Assembly: GCF_000244975.1 (NCBI RefSeq)
Contig: NZ_CM001440.1
Coordinates: 795,538-859,537 of the forward strand
Length of the DNA stretch: 64,000 bases
Reading direction: 5' to 3'
From: Saccharomonospora cyanea NA-134
Lineage (GTDB): Bacteria > Actinomycetota > Actinomycetes > Mycobacteriales > Pseudonocardiaceae
Shown: positions 7,701 to 16,232 of the stretch, in pieces
How positions within the stretch are numbered: position 1 is the stretch's first letter
How the letters are laid out: each line of letters opens with the position of its first letter
Made by a program: the position numbers and the translations under genes
The notes under the pieces: model-generated
Seen by the model: only the letters and a program-made list of their open reading frames with translations
What the model was told of the DNA's origin: nothing
The model's database searches: none

Positions 7701-8047
7701 AGACGGGCAAGACCGCGGTGAGCAAGCCCACGGCGGCCGAACATCCGCAACTCGCGGTCTACCAGCTCGCCACCCTGCTCGGGGCGTTCGCCGAACACGA
7801 GGGCAGCACCGGCGGTGCCAAGCTGTTGTACGTCGCCAAGTCGGACAGCAGGACCGGGGCCACCGTGCGGGAGCAGCCGCCGCTGGACGACGAGGCCGCG
7901 CGCCGGTGGCTCGCCGACGTGCGCAAGGCCGCGGCCGACACCGCCGGGCCGACGTACCCGGTGCGGGAGAACGCGGACTGCTCGCGGTGCCCCGCGCGGC
8001 CCGCGTGTCCGCTGCGTCCCGAGGGCAGGCAGGTGACGGGAGCGTGA
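4793..8047 (+). CDS. adnA: AdnA: helicase-nuclease subunit of the AdnAB double-strand-break resection complex
   Basis: A 1084-residue UvrD-family ATPase with a C-terminal nuclease, pairing with AdnB to unwind and resect DNA ends for recombination repair. Walker A is GAPGTGKTTLL near residue 54; motif II is the variant VDDAQHLDP rather than DExx. The RecB-like PD-(D/E)XK nuclease is near the C-terminus (LTGRVDRLEL, then VVVDLKTGK). Four cysteines (KCPLRW, then C-x2-C-x5-C at the end) resemble the iron-sulfur staple of AddB/Cas4 nucleases. The GTG at 4793 is one of two plausible starts; the GTG at 4835 would remove 14 residues. The stop overlaps adnB by GTGA. Length is close to mycobacterial AdnA (about 1045). 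Confidence 0.92.
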   Translation: MLRGSDGAAWFHQDVNGLRARLVRTPARPASPQVWDDGAQWLLAAPRGFVRVLGAPGTGKTTLLAATVAARITEGADPENVLVLTASRKAAEAVRSDITRRLTASDHDARDVTRTVREPLVRTVHSYAFAVLRSQAARDGVPAPRLLSGPEQDVVVRELLAGDLERGAPDWPEPLRPALAVPGFAEELRDLLLRAAERGLGPEDLVTLGRGQGRPEWVAAGHFWSQYEQVTLLQGVGGHAVGEPGAPALDAAELVSSALVELEGDPDLLAREQRRVRHLFVDDAQHLDPLQYRLVRLLAGTASDAVVAGDPDQAVFSFRGADPRLLADADPDGKHTVVLRRSHRLAPVVHETVARIAATLPGTSAHRFMDPAPSTSGGTVRTRLLPTPTAEAAWVADQLRRAHLLDGVPWSEMAVLMRSASQSLPLLQRALATAGVPVAAAVEELPLARQPAVRPLLTVLRVAAEPQVLDSELAEMLLSSPLGGADPLALRRLRRGLRRLELVAGGERSSDELLVEALRDGDVLAGLADAEALPVRRVGRLLATASEAVREGAGVTDVLWRVWQASGLQDRLVAQAGRGGVLGARADRDLDAVVALFDAANRYVERLPKASVAGFAEYLSSQHIVGDSLAPVAQRGTGVSLLTAHGAAGREWAVVAVTGVQEGTWPDLRLRGSLLGVERLVDLLSGVDGDAVSAVSATAPILAEERRLFYVAVSRARRTLLVSAVQGDDEQPSRFLSELTDSGEDVGQAGTGGRAEERERGLTLAELVGELRAAVTDPATDSARRGLAARQLARLARAGVPGAHPAQWYGVAGPSTDNPLRTPDEVIRVSPSVVDILVKCPLRWLLERHGGTDPAQLSAVTGTLVHALAQSAAEGVDEQALWKELDAAWEKVDAGAPWFSRKERARVEAMVRNFLAWLHQSRAELTQHAVEQDMRVELPPEEGRPKVALTGRVDRLELDAEGRPVVVDLKTGKTAVSKPTAAEHPQLAVYQLATLLGAFAEHEGSTGGAKLLYVAKSDSRTGATVREQPPLDDEAARRWLADVRKAAADTAGPTYPVRENADCSRCPARPACPLRPEGRQVTGA

Positions 8048-11000
8048 CGAGCACGAGCGAGACCGAGCCGTCCGCGTATCCGGCCCGGTTCGTCTCCCCC
8101 GCCGACATCGCGGAGGCGCTCGGCCTGCACTCGCCGACCCCGGAGCAGGCCGCCGTCATCGCCGCACCGGCCGAGCCCGCACTGGTGGTCGCGGGTGCGG
8201 GCGCGGGCAAGACGGAGACGATGGCGGCGCGTGTGGTGTGGCTGGTGGCCAACGGCCTCGTCACCCCCGACCGCGTGCTGGGCCTGACCTTCACCCGTAA
8301 GGCGGCCCGGCAGCTGGCGGAGCGCGTGCGGGCTCGCCTGCGGCGCCTGGCCGGCTCGGGGCTGCTGGACGACGTCGACCCCAGCGGGCAGCGCAGGCTC
8401 GCGGTCGCCTCGGGTGAGCCGACCGTGCTGACCTACCACGCCTACGCGGGGCGGTTGCTGGGCGAGCACGGGCTCCGGCTGCCGGTCCAGCCGGGCGCGC
8501 GCATCCTGTCGGGGACCGCAGCGTGGCAGCTGGCCCACCGGGTCGTGACGTCGTGGGACGCCGACCTGGACACCGACAAGGTGCCGTCGAGCATCACCGA
8601 GGAAGTGCTCGCGATCGCGGGCGAGTTGGGCGAGCACCTGGTGCGGGCCGAGCGGCTTCGTGAGTACACGGAGTGGTTCTGCGCGCTGGTGGAGAACGCG
8701 CCCCGCGCCAAGCGGCAGCGCGCGAAGCTGCCGGACGAGCTGGTCAAGGTGATCGCGGCGCAGCGCCTGCGGCTGCAACTGCTGCCCCTGGTGCAGGCGT
8801 ACGAGCAGCGCAAGCGGGCCGAGGGCGCGCTGGACTTCTCCGACCAGATGTCGCTCGCGGCCCGGCTGGCGGAGACCCAGCCCGACGTCGTCGCCGCCGA
8901 ACGCGCCCGCTACGGCGCCGTGCTGCTGGACGAGTACCAGGACACCGGGCACGCCCAGCGCGTGCTGCTGCGGTCGCTGTTCGGTGGTCCCGACCCGATG
9001 CCGGTCACGGCGGTGGGCGACCCGCTCCAGGCCATCTACGGCTGGCGAGGGGCGAGCGCGGCCAACCTGCCGCGGTTCACCACGGACTTCCCGCGCGCCG
9101 ACGCTGACGGTGCTGACGGGAGTGACGGCGGGCGCGCGCTCCCGCCCGCCCGTGAGTACGGGATGCTCACGAGCTTCCGCAACCCTCCCGAGGTGCTCGC
9201 GCTCGCCAACGCGGTCGCCGAGCCGCTCCGGCGGGAAGGGCCGAGCGTGAGCGAGTTACGAGCCCGTCCCGGCGCGGGTCCTGCCGACATCCGCGTGGCG
9301 TTGCTGCCCGACGTGGTGAGCGAGCGCGAGTGGGTTGCGGAGCAGCTCGCGACGCGCTGGTTCGCCGAACGCGAGGCCACCGGCGTGGCGCCGACCGCGG
9401 CCGTTCTCGTGCGCAGGCGGGCCGACATGGCTCCCGTGGCCGCCGCGCTGCGCGCGCAGGGGCTGCCGGTGGAGGTCGTCGGGCTCGGCGGGCTGCTCGA
9501 CGAACCGGAGGTCGCCGACCTCGTGGCCACGCTGCGCGTGCTGGCCGAACCGCTGTCCGGGACGGCGGCGGCGCGGCTGCTCACGGGAGCGCGGTGGCGG
9601 CTCGGTGCCGCCGACCTCGCCGCACTGTGGCGCAGGGCGGGCGAGCTGTCGGCCGCCGACGACGCGGTCGTGGCCGAGCGGTCCGAGCAGGCCGGGCTCG
9701 TGGACGCGTTGGACGACCCCGGCGAGCCGGACCGGTACTCGCCGGAGGGGTACGCGCGGATCCGTAGGTTGAGTCAGGAACTCGGGGCGTTGCGCCGCAG
9801 GCTCGACCAGCCGCTTCCCGAGCTGGTGGCCGACGTCGAGCGCACGATGCTGCTGGACGTGGAGGCGCTGGCCCGGCCCGGCGCGGTGGGCAGGACACAC
9901 CTCGACGCGTTCGCCGAGGTCGTGCACGACTACGCCGAGAGTTCGCCGACGGCCACGTTGCTGTCCTTCGTGGACTACCTCGCCACGGCCACCCGCGCCG
10001 AGGACGGTCTCGAACCGGGCGAGGTGGAGGTCGCGCCCGAGCGCGTGCAGGTGCTCACCGCGCACGCGGCCAAGGGGCTCGAGTGGCGCATCGTCGCCGT
10101 CCCGCACCTGGTCGACGGCGTCTTCCCGAACGAGCGCAAGACGGCGTCGTGGCTGCGGACGGTGTCGGAACTGCCCGCCGCGCTGCGGGGTGACGCGCAG
10201 GACCTCCCGGCGCTCGCCCTGCGCGGTGACGAGGACCGCAAGCAGGTGCAGGAGGCTCTCGCCGACCACGAGGAGCGGTTCAGGCAGCGGCACGCCGAGG
10301 AGGAGCGCAGGCTGTGCTACGTGGCGTTGACGCGTTCCGAGCACTGCCTGCTCGTCTCGGGCCACCGGTGGAACGACCCCGCGGCGGTGAAGCCGAAGGC
10401 GCCGTCGATGTTCCTGCTGGAGGTCGCCGAGCAGCTCAGGGAACACACCGACGCCGGGGTGATCGAGCACTGGCAGGCGGACCCGGGTGACAACCCGCTG
10501 TCGGAGGCGTCGCGCGAACTGCGGTGGCCGGTCGACCCCCTCGGTGGGCGCCGGGCGGCGGTGGACGAGGGGATGCGACTCGTTCTCGAAGCGCTGGAGG
10601 AACTGGGAGCGCCGGACGTCCCCGACACCACCGACACCACCGACACCACCGACACCGCCGAGGCGGGCGCCGACGGGGTCACCACCGACGACCCCGACGG
10701 CTGGGTGAGCGACACCGACGTGCTGCTGGCCGAGCGCGCCCGCACCAGGGCGCCGCAGGCCGACATCGAGCTGCCCGGCAAGCTGTCGGTGAGCCAGCTC
10801 GTGGACCTCGCCGGGCAACCGGAGGATCTCGCGCGCAGGCTGCGCAGACCACTGCCGTTCCCGCCGAACGCCTACGCCCGCCGAGGCACGGAGTTCCACG
10901 GTTGGCTCGAACGCCGGTTCGCGGGCGACAAGCTGTTCGACCTCGACGACCTGCCCGGCGCGATGGATCCGGACGTCGTCGGCGGTGGGACCGGCGGTGA

Positions 11001-11433
11001 CTCCGGTGACTCCGGTGACTCCGGTGACTCCGCCGACCTGGAAGCCCTGAAGGAGGCGTTCGAACGGAGTTCGTGGGCGCGACGAACCCCGCACGACGTG
11101 GAGGTGCCGTTCTCCACCGTCATCGACGGTGTCACCGTGCGGGGCCGGATGGACGCCGTGTTCGCCGACCCGGACGGCGGCTGGACCGTCGTGGACTGGA
11201 AGACCGGCGCGGTGCCGGACGCCGACCGGATACCGGTGCTGGCGGTGCAGCTCGCCGCGTACCGGCTGGCGTGGGCGAGCCTGTCGGGTACTCCTCTGCA
11301 CAAGGTGCGGGCGGCGTTCCACTACGTGCGCGCGGACCGCACCATCAGTCCCGTGGACCTCGCCGACGCTGAGGGACTGCGGGCATTGTTGCGCACGGTG
11401 CCGATGCGGGAACAGGACGGTGGAACGAGATGA
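8044..11433 (+). CDS. adnB: AdnB: helicase-nuclease subunit of the AdnAB complex
   Basis: A 1129-residue UvrD/Rep-type motor with nuclease domain, the lead motor of AdnAB in the mycobacterial paradigm. A Q-motif-like TPEQ (32-35) precedes Walker A GAGAGKTE (51-58); motif II is the classical LLDEYQDT; LTAHAAKGLEW is motif V; CYVALTRSEHCLL is motif VI. The PD-(D/E)XK nuclease is at the C-terminus (VRGRMDAVFADPDGGWTVVD, then WKTG). The GTG start at 8044 overlaps the adnA stop. Two short in-frame 9-base repeats encode Asp-Thr-Thr and Gly-Asp-Ser runs in surface linkers around the start of the nuclease region. Confidence 0.94.
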   Translation: MTSTSETEPSAYPARFVSPADIAEALGLHSPTPEQAAVIAAPAEPALVVAGAGAGKTETMAARVVWLVANGLVTPDRVLGLTFTRKAARQLAERVRARLRRLAGSGLLDDVDPSGQRRLAVASGEPTVLTYHAYAGRLLGEHGLRLPVQPGARILSGTAAWQLAHRVVTSWDADLDTDKVPSSITEEVLAIAGELGEHLVRAERLREYTEWFCALVENAPRAKRQRAKLPDELVKVIAAQRLRLQLLPLVQAYEQRKRAEGALDFSDQMSLAARLAETQPDVVAAERARYGAVLLDEYQDTGHAQRVLLRSLFGGPDPMPVTAVGDPLQAIYGWRGASAANLPRFTTDFPRADADGADGSDGGRALPPAREYGMLTSFRNPPEVLALANAVAEPLRREGPSVSELRARPGAGPADIRVALLPDVVSEREWVAEQLATRWFAEREATGVAPTAAVLVRRRADMAPVAAALRAQGLPVEVVGLGGLLDEPEVADLVATLRVLAEPLSGTAAARLLTGARWRLGAADLAALWRRAGELSAADDAVVAERSEQAGLVDALDDPGEPDRYSPEGYARIRRLSQELGALRRRLDQPLPELVADVERTMLLDVEALARPGAVGRTHLDAFAEVVHDYAESSPTATLLSFVDYLATATRAEDGLEPGEVEVAPERVQVLTAHAAKGLEWRIVAVPHLVDGVFPNERKTASWLRTVSELPAALRGDAQDLPALALRGDEDRKQVQEALADHEERFRQRHAEEERRLCYVALTRSEHCLLVSGHRWNDPAAVKPKAPSMFLLEVAEQLREHTDAGVIEHWQADPGDNPLSEASRELRWPVDPLGGRRAAVDEGMRLVLEALEELGAPDVPDTTDTTDTTDTAEAGADGVTTDDPDGWVSDTDVLLAERARTRAPQADIELPGKLSVSQLVDLAGQPEDLARRLRRPLPFPPNAYARRGTEFHGWLERRFAGDKLFDLDDLPGAMDPDVVGGGTGGDSGDSGDSGDSADLEALKEAFERSSWARRTPHDVEVPFSTVIDGVTVRGRMDAVFADPDGGWTVVDWKTGAVPDADRIPVLAVQLAAYRLAWASLSGTPLHKVRAAFHYVRADRTISPVDLADAEGLRALLRTVPMREQDGGTR
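10624..10659 (+). repeat. 9-base tandem repeat in adnB (GACACCACC x4)
   Basis: Three perfect GACACCACC units are followed by one with a single change (GACACCGCC). They are in frame and encode repeated Asp-Thr-Thr in a linker before the nuclease domain. A unit length divisible by three lets copy number vary without frameshift. Confidence 0.9.
10996..11031 (+). repeat. 9-base tandem repeat in adnB (GGTGACTCC x4)
   Basis: Four perfect GGTGACTCC units are in frame and encode four Gly-Asp-Ser repeats in a flexible acidic linker just upstream of the nuclease motif. They are unrelated in sequence to the repeat at 10624. Confidence 0.92.
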
Positions 11434-11458
11434 CGAAGGGAACGGACACCGCGCGATC

Positions 11459-12544
11459 ATGGTGAGACCGTGGAAAGTCGGCCTCCGCGAGGAGAGGTTG
11501 TCCGACCGGCCGGGACACGCGCTGGTCGGGATCGTGAACATGCCCGCCCACGTGGTCAGTCCGGTGCGGGCGATCGCTCGCCGGGTGTTGTTCGCGCTGG
11601 TGGCCCTGGTGGCCGTGGTGTTCGTGGTCTACCTCGACCGCGACGGATACCGCGATGCCAACGGCGACGGCATCACGCTGCTCGACAGCTTCTACTACGC
11701 CACCGTGACGCTGTCCACCACCGGCTACGGTGACATCACCCCGGCGAGCGAGACGGCCCGGCTGGTGAACATCGTCCTGATCACACCACTGCGGGTGCTG
11801 TTCCTGATCGTGTTGATCGGGACGACACTGGAGGTGTTGACGGAGCGTTCGCGACAGGCGCTCCGAATCCAGAATTGGAGGCGCACGGTGCGCGACCACG
11901 TGGTGGTCATCGGTTTCGGCACGAAGGGTCGCTCGGCGGTGAACGCGTTGCTGGGGGAGGAGGACAGCGACCCGAGTCAGATCGTGGTGGTGGACACCGA
12001 CCGCACCGCCCTCGACGCCGCCAGCGCCCGGGGCCTGATCACGGTGCACGGGTCGGCCACGCGTTCGGACGTGCTGCGGGTCGCGGGCGTACAGCGGGCA
12101 CGTGCGGTGGTGGTCGCTCCGAACCGGGACGACACGGCGGTGCTCGTGACGCTCAGCGCCAGGGAACTCGCCCCGAAGGCACGCATCCTCGCGTCGGTGC
12201 GGGAGATGGAGAACGTGCACCTGCTCAAGCAGTCCGGTGCCGACCAGGTCGTGGTGTCGAGCGAGACGGCGGGGCGCCTGCTGGGCATCGCCACGAGGAC
12301 CCCGCGTGTGGTGGACATGGTGGAGGACCTGCTGACCCCGGAGGCCGGCCTGGCGATCGCCGAACGGCCCGTGGAACCGTCCGAGGAGGGCGGCTCACCG
12401 CGGCACCTGCCCGACATCGTGCTCGGCCTCGTACGTGACGGCACGCTCTACCGCGTGGACGCTCCCGAGGCCGACTCGCTCGAATCCGGCGACCGGCTGC
12501 TGTACGTGAAGAAGGTGTCGGTGGGCGAGGAGACCGTGCCGTGA
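11459..12544 (+). CDS. Two-TM potassium channel with RCK (TrkA) gating domain
   Basis: A 361-residue inner-membrane protein. A first membrane helix (VLFALVALVAVVFVVYL) is followed by a pore helix, the K+ selectivity filter TTGYGD and a second helix (IVLITPLRVLFLIVLIGTTL). The cytosolic part is an RCK domain with a Rossmann loop (HVVVIGFGTKGRSAVNALL) and an RCK_C end, which in this family gates the pore through nucleotide or ion binding. ATG at 11459 is the first start after adnB; GTG at 11462 is an alternative. The same adnB-then-channel order is recalled for M. tuberculosis Rv3201c-Rv3200c. Confidence 0.9.
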   Translation: MVRPWKVGLREERLSDRPGHALVGIVNMPAHVVSPVRAIARRVLFALVALVAVVFVVYLDRDGYRDANGDGITLLDSFYYATVTLSTTGYGDITPASETARLVNIVLITPLRVLFLIVLIGTTLEVLTERSRQALRIQNWRRTVRDHVVVIGFGTKGRSAVNALLGEEDSDPSQIVVVDTDRTALDAASARGLITVHGSATRSDVLRVAGVQRARAVVVAPNRDDTAVLVTLSARELAPKARILASVREMENVHLLKQSGADQVVVSSETAGRLLGIATRTPRVVDMVEDLLTPEAGLAIAERPVEPSEEGGSPRHLPDIVLGLVRDGTLYRVDAPEADSLESGDRLLYVKKVSVGEETVP

Positions 12545-12641
12545 CACCGGGAACACGGTGCCTCGTCGGTACTCCGCTGCCGTTTCAGATGCTGAGGACC
12601 GCGTTGTGGGCAGGGTCGGGATGTTCTGGAACCATTGAGCC

Positions 12642-13124
12642 GTGCCGCAGCCAGCGAACCCAGAAAGCCGCCGGAAGCCACAACTGACCCCGCGGGTGCT
12701 CGGTGTCGCCGCGGTGACCGGGATCCTGATCCTGCTCGGAGCGTGGTGGGCGGGACCGTCGCTGTTCGGGGCGGGGACTGCTGGAGCGGACCGGAGGATC
12801 GTCGACGCGACGGTGACGAACCCCGTGGAGTGCACGAACCCCGACGCCGAGGAGACCGTGCGGTTCCGACTGGGCGGCCAGAGCCACGAGGGGCTGCTCA
12901 GCGGGTGCGGCCACGACCAGGACGAGCAGGTGCGCATCGCGCTGGCCGAGGATCCCGCCGAGGCGCAGGGGCCGGTGCCGGTCGCTCTCGCCGCCACCGC
13001 GCCGGGGGTCGACGACCTGCGCAGGCCCACCGGACTCGGCCTGCTCATGCTCTCCTGTGCGGCGGGCGGCACCTACGCCTATCTGCTGGCGCGAGGCCCG
13101 CGGTCGAGCCTGGCGGTGACGTGA
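12642..13124 (+). CDS. Uncharacterised two-TM membrane protein
   Basis: A 160-residue protein starting at GTG 12642. It has a basic, proline-rich N-terminus and two predicted membrane helices, near residues 18-38 (VLGVAAVTGILILLGAWWAG) and 133-150 (LGLLMLSCAAGGTYAYLLA). The roughly 90-residue extracytoplasmic loop between them contains two cysteines (VECTNP, SGCGH) that could form a disulfide. I do not recognise a family; coding is supported by codon usage and by a clean fit between flanking genes. Confidence 0.65.
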   Translation: MPQPANPESRRKPQLTPRVLGVAAVTGILILLGAWWAGPSLFGAGTAGADRRIVDATVTNPVECTNPDAEETVRFRLGGQSHEGLLSGCGHDQDEQVRIALAEDPAEAQGPVPVALAATAPGVDDLRRPTGLGLLMLSCAAGGTYAYLLARGPRSSLAVT

Positions 13125-13170
13125 ACCCGGCCGAGGCTACGGTGCGGGTGGCGCGGGTGGCCGAGTCGGT

Positions 13171-14277
13171 TCAGGCCACGTCCCCGCTGGGGGCCGCGAA
13201 GGTGTTGCAGTCGACGATGCGGTTGTCGTAGGCGCCCGCGCGCCACCACTTCGCGTAGTTGGCGTTGCTGCCGTGGTCGTGGGTGCCCGACGTGTCGTCG
13301 CCCCGGGTCTCCTGGTCGTACCAGGCGGCGTCGTACATGGCGCGGGTGATGGAGCCGCCCTGGTCGACGTGGGCGCCCAGGAACATCCCGGAGAAGCACT
13401 GCGCCTGGAGTTCCTTGCGCCGCGACATCTCCTGCCCGGCGGGACTGTTCTGCCCCTCGGCGTAGATGCGTTCCCACGCGGCGTCCATGATCCCGGCCAG
13501 CTCCTGCACGTGGTGGCCGTACTCGTGCGCGAACAACGCGAGGTAGACGCCGGGCGCGTTGCCGTACTGCTCGGTCTGGAGCCCGTCGAAGGGCAGGTAC
13601 AGGTCGCCCTCGCAGTAGTACGCCGCCGTGGAGATGCTGACGTTGATCTTGCCGCACTGGGTGTCGAAACTCGCCGCCGCCGGGAAGTGCAGTCTCGGCG
13701 GCGTGAACGGCAGGTTGTACGCGCGCAGGAACGGTTCCCATGCCGCGTCGAGGCACTGCCGCGCGGCCGTGAAGAACGCCTTCGCCCCTTCCGGGGTGCT
13801 CTGCCATCCGGGCAGGGGGCAGGCACGGTTGGCCAGGCCCGCGTTCGGGTCCTGGAGGATCGGGTGGTCGGCGAGCTTGAGGATCTTGGCGGGTTGACTC
13901 GCCTGCCCCGTCGTCGCCGCACCGCCTGCCGGGGGCGTCGACAGGGAGACGTCCGCCGGGCTCCGCGTGGTGGTCGGCGTGACCTCCCCGCTGCTGGCCA
14001 ACGTCGGCGTCGGTGCGGGTGAGGACGCGGCCGAGTCGACGGGCGTGTCGCGGGACCCGGTGCCGGTGGCGACCACGTACACCAGCACGAGGACGAGCGC
14101 GAGCAGCATCGAGCCACCGCCGTACGCGAGCACGTACGGCCAGGCCGGTTTCCGGGGCGGCCGCTGCGGTGGCCCCGGCTGTGCTGGGGGGAAGTGGTGG
14201 CCGAAGGGCGCGCCCTGGCCGTGTCGCGGGCCGTGACCGTGGCCCGAGGACCCTGGCCACGGTGGCGGTTGTGTCAT
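13171..14277 (-). CDS. Membrane-anchored neutral zinc metallopeptidase
   Basis: A 368-residue protein. A proline/glycine/histidine-rich cytoplasmic N-terminus precedes one membrane helix (about 47-70, YGGGSMLLALVLVLVYVVA), a Ser/Thr/Pro linker, and an extracytoplasmic peptidase domain with zinc motif HEYGHHVQ (H251, E252, H255). The surrounding YLALFAHEYGHHVQELAGIM, RRKELQAQCFSGMFLG and the closing NYAKWWRAGAYDNRIVDCNTF identify the YpfJ-like neutral zinc metallopeptidase family. Substrates are unknown. The ATG at 14277 is chosen over an in-frame ATG at 14319 because MTQPPPWPGSSG is a typical beginning. It diverges from the gene at 14401. Confidence 0.85.
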   Translation of the reverse strand: MTQPPPWPGSSGHGHGPRHGQGAPFGHHFPPAQPGPPQRPPRKPAWPYVLAYGGGSMLLALVLVLVYVVATGTGSRDTPVDSAASSPAPTPTLASSGEVTPTTTRSPADVSLSTPPAGGAATTGQASQPAKILKLADHPILQDPNAGLANRACPLPGWQSTPEGAKAFFTAARQCLDAAWEPFLRAYNLPFTPPRLHFPAAASFDTQCGKINVSISTAAYYCEGDLYLPFDGLQTEQYGNAPGVYLALFAHEYGHHVQELAGIMDAAWERIYAEGQNSPAGQEMSRRKELQAQCFSGMFLGAHVDQGGSITRAMYDAAWYDQETRGDDTSGTHDHGSNANYAKWWRAGAYDNRIVDCNTFAAPSGDVA

Positions 14278-14400
14278 CTCGTCGTCCCCGCGCGGTCGAT
14301 GGAACTCGGCCGCCAGCATAGCGAGCCGCCACCCCTTCCGAATCCCTCGGCGGCGGACCCGGCCGCACCCGGTGCCCGGGGTAGCCGTCAGGATGGAGGT

Positions 14401-15285
14401 ATGTCCGAATCCACAGGCTGGTCCACGTCAGGCGAGCGGCGTCCGGGTGTCGTCCCGCTTCGCCCTCTGCTGCTGGGGGAGATCCTGGAAGGCGCCGTCG
14501 CGACTCTGCGCAGGTACGCGGGTGTGGTGTTCGGTTCGGCCGCGGTGGTGGCGCTGGTGAGCGCCGTCGTCTACTACGCCGCGGACCTGTGGCTGCTCGA
14601 CGCCACGAGCCCCGTCCCCGTCATCGATGCGGACGCGCCGCCCGAGGCGCAGCTCGACCAGGCGGTGGCGCAGCTCGAGAGCGCACTGCCGCAGTTCGGT
14701 GTGCTGGCGTTGATCACTCTGGTGACGCAGACGTTCCTCTCCGGCCTGTTGACGGTCGTGGTGGGCAAGGCGGTGCTCGGCCACGCCATCGGGGTGCGCC
14801 AAGCGTGGGAGGAGTTGCGGCCCCGGCTGCTGCCGCTGCTGGTTCTGACGTTCGTGGTGACGCTGGCGGTCATGGTGGGCTCCGCGCTGTTCGTCGTGCC
14901 CGGTGTGTGGCTGTACGCCCTGCTGAGCCTGGCGACGCCGGCGCTCGTGCTCGAACGTGGTCGCGTCGGGGACGCGCTACGCCGTTCGGTGGCCCTCGTG
15001 CAGGGCGCGTGGTGGCGGGTGTTCGGTGTGCTCGTGGTCGCGGTCCTGATCACGTGGGTGCTGTCGTACCTGATCCAGTGGCCGTTCAACCTGGCGATCG
15101 ATCCGCAGGCGTTCGAGCGTGGTTACACGCCGCAGGAGCTGTTGGTCCAGGAGGCAGGGGGTGCCGTGGCGCGCACCATCACGGTGCCGTTCTCCGCGGC
15201 CGTGACGGCGTTGCTCTACATCGACCAGCGCATGCGCAGGGAGAACCTGGCCGACGAGCTGTCCAGAGCGGCCCGGATGGGCTGA
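14401..15285 (+). CDS. Multi-TM protein with glycerophosphodiesterase-type membrane domain
   Basis: A 294-residue polytopic membrane protein without the catalytic phosphodiesterase domain. The opening PLRPLLLGEILEGAVATLRR is the signature of the GPDPase membrane-domain family. Hydrophobic segments cover VVFGSAAVVALVSAVVYYA, LITLVTQTFLSGLLTVVV, LLPLLVLTFVVTLAVMVG, FVVPGVWLYALLSLATPAL and VFGVLVVAVLITWVLSYLI, so about five or six helices. Actinobacterial members usually sit near peptidases or DUF4129 proteins; here the divergent neighbour is the zinc metallopeptidase. Function unknown. Confidence 0.75.
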   Translation: MSESTGWSTSGERRPGVVPLRPLLLGEILEGAVATLRRYAGVVFGSAAVVALVSAVVYYAADLWLLDATSPVPVIDADAPPEAQLDQAVAQLESALPQFGVLALITLVTQTFLSGLLTVVVGKAVLGHAIGVRQAWEELRPRLLPLLVLTFVVTLAVMVGSALFVVPGVWLYALLSLATPALVLERGRVGDALRRSVALVQGAWWRVFGVLVVAVLITWVLSYLIQWPFNLAIDPQAFERGYTPQELLVQEAGGAVARTITVPFSAAVTALLYIDQRMRRENLADELSRAARMG

Positions 15286-15442
15286 CCCGATCACGACCGG
15301 TGCCACCTCTCACGTCAGGGTGACATCACTCACAGGTGGTGATTTCCCGGATGGGTGAAACGCGGGGGCCGGAACCGACGACGAGGACGGTGACGTCGCC
15401 GGTGCACCGTGTCCGGCGTGCTCGTCGCGGCGAGGAGACACC

Positions 15443-16228
15443 GTGGGTCGTGTGGGGCGCCGGTCACGCGGTGTACGGCGGACGGCCCGCCGTACGCGTG
15501 GGGCCGGGCTGGTGATGTTGTTGACGTCGGTGTTGACCGCGTGTGTCACCCCGAGAGCCACGACCGCGTCCACGGACCCGACCTGGTGCGGCGACCAGTC
15601 GTCGATCGTGATCCTCGGTGACTCCCACAGCACGGGCTACGGACTGCCCGACTATCCGGGCGGTGGGAGTTACGCGCCGACGGCGGCCGGCTGGACGTCG
15701 ACGGTGACACGCCGGGCCTCCGACGAGTGGGGCACGATCACCACCGTGCTCGCGCACAACGGCGCCATGGCGGCCGACTTCCGGCCGGGAGGCCGTTGGG
15801 AGGAGACCGTGAGCGCGACCGAGGCCGTGCACGACGTGCAGCCCGCGCTCGTGATCGTGGCCCTCGGAGCCAACGAGTTCGCGGCCGACCTCCCGCCCAC
15901 GGACTTCGCCGAGCACTACCGGAGCCTCGTGGACGAGCTCCACCACGCGTCGCCGCGGACCACCGTGTTGCTGCTGGTGCCACCCGAGATGGGCGCGCGG
16001 CTCGTGCCCGACCCGGTGTATCCGTGGGAGGCGTACACGGCGGTCGTCGAGACCGTCGCGGCCGACCAGGGCACCGAGTTGCTCGACCTCGGCGAGTACC
16101 TGCCCGCGGGTGGTACGCCGGAGGCCGAGGCGCTCTACCTGCCCGACGCGGCACACCTGACGGAGGCCGGGCATCGGGTGGTGCACGCCGCCGTGTGGAC
16201 GCTGCTCACGGCCTGGTGCGGCCCGTGA
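15443..16228 (+). CDS. SGNH/GDSL-type esterase lipoprotein
   Basis: A 261-residue exported lipoprotein. The long basic N-region and hydrophobic stretch end in a lipobox (LLTSVLTAC, Cys34). The SGNH hydrolase core follows: GDSHSTGYG with nucleophile S61, the GANE block (VIVALGANEFAADLP), and the closing LPDAAHLTEAGH with catalytic Asp and His. Such enzymes hydrolyse ester or acyl groups on polysaccharides or lipids. GTG at 15443 is preceded by GAGGAGA-like Shine-Dalgarno sequence (GCGAGGAGACACC). The substrate cannot be read from sequence. Confidence 0.85.
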   Translation: MGRVGRRSRGVRRTARRTRGAGLVMLLTSVLTACVTPRATTASTDPTWCGDQSSIVILGDSHSTGYGLPDYPGGGSYAPTAAGWTSTVTRRASDEWGTITTVLAHNGAMAADFRPGGRWEETVSATEAVHDVQPALVIVALGANEFAADLPPTDFAEHYRSLVDELHHASPRTTVLLLVPPEMGARLVPDPVYPWEAYTAVVETVAADQGTELLDLGEYLPAGGTPEAEALYLPDAAHLTEAGHRVVHAAVWTLLTAWCGP

Positions 16229-16232
16229 CCCC

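Noticed and set aside
10624-11031. Short tandem repeats considered as a CRISPR-like array
   Set aside because: Units are 9 bases without spacers, in frame inside adnB, and no cas genes are present.
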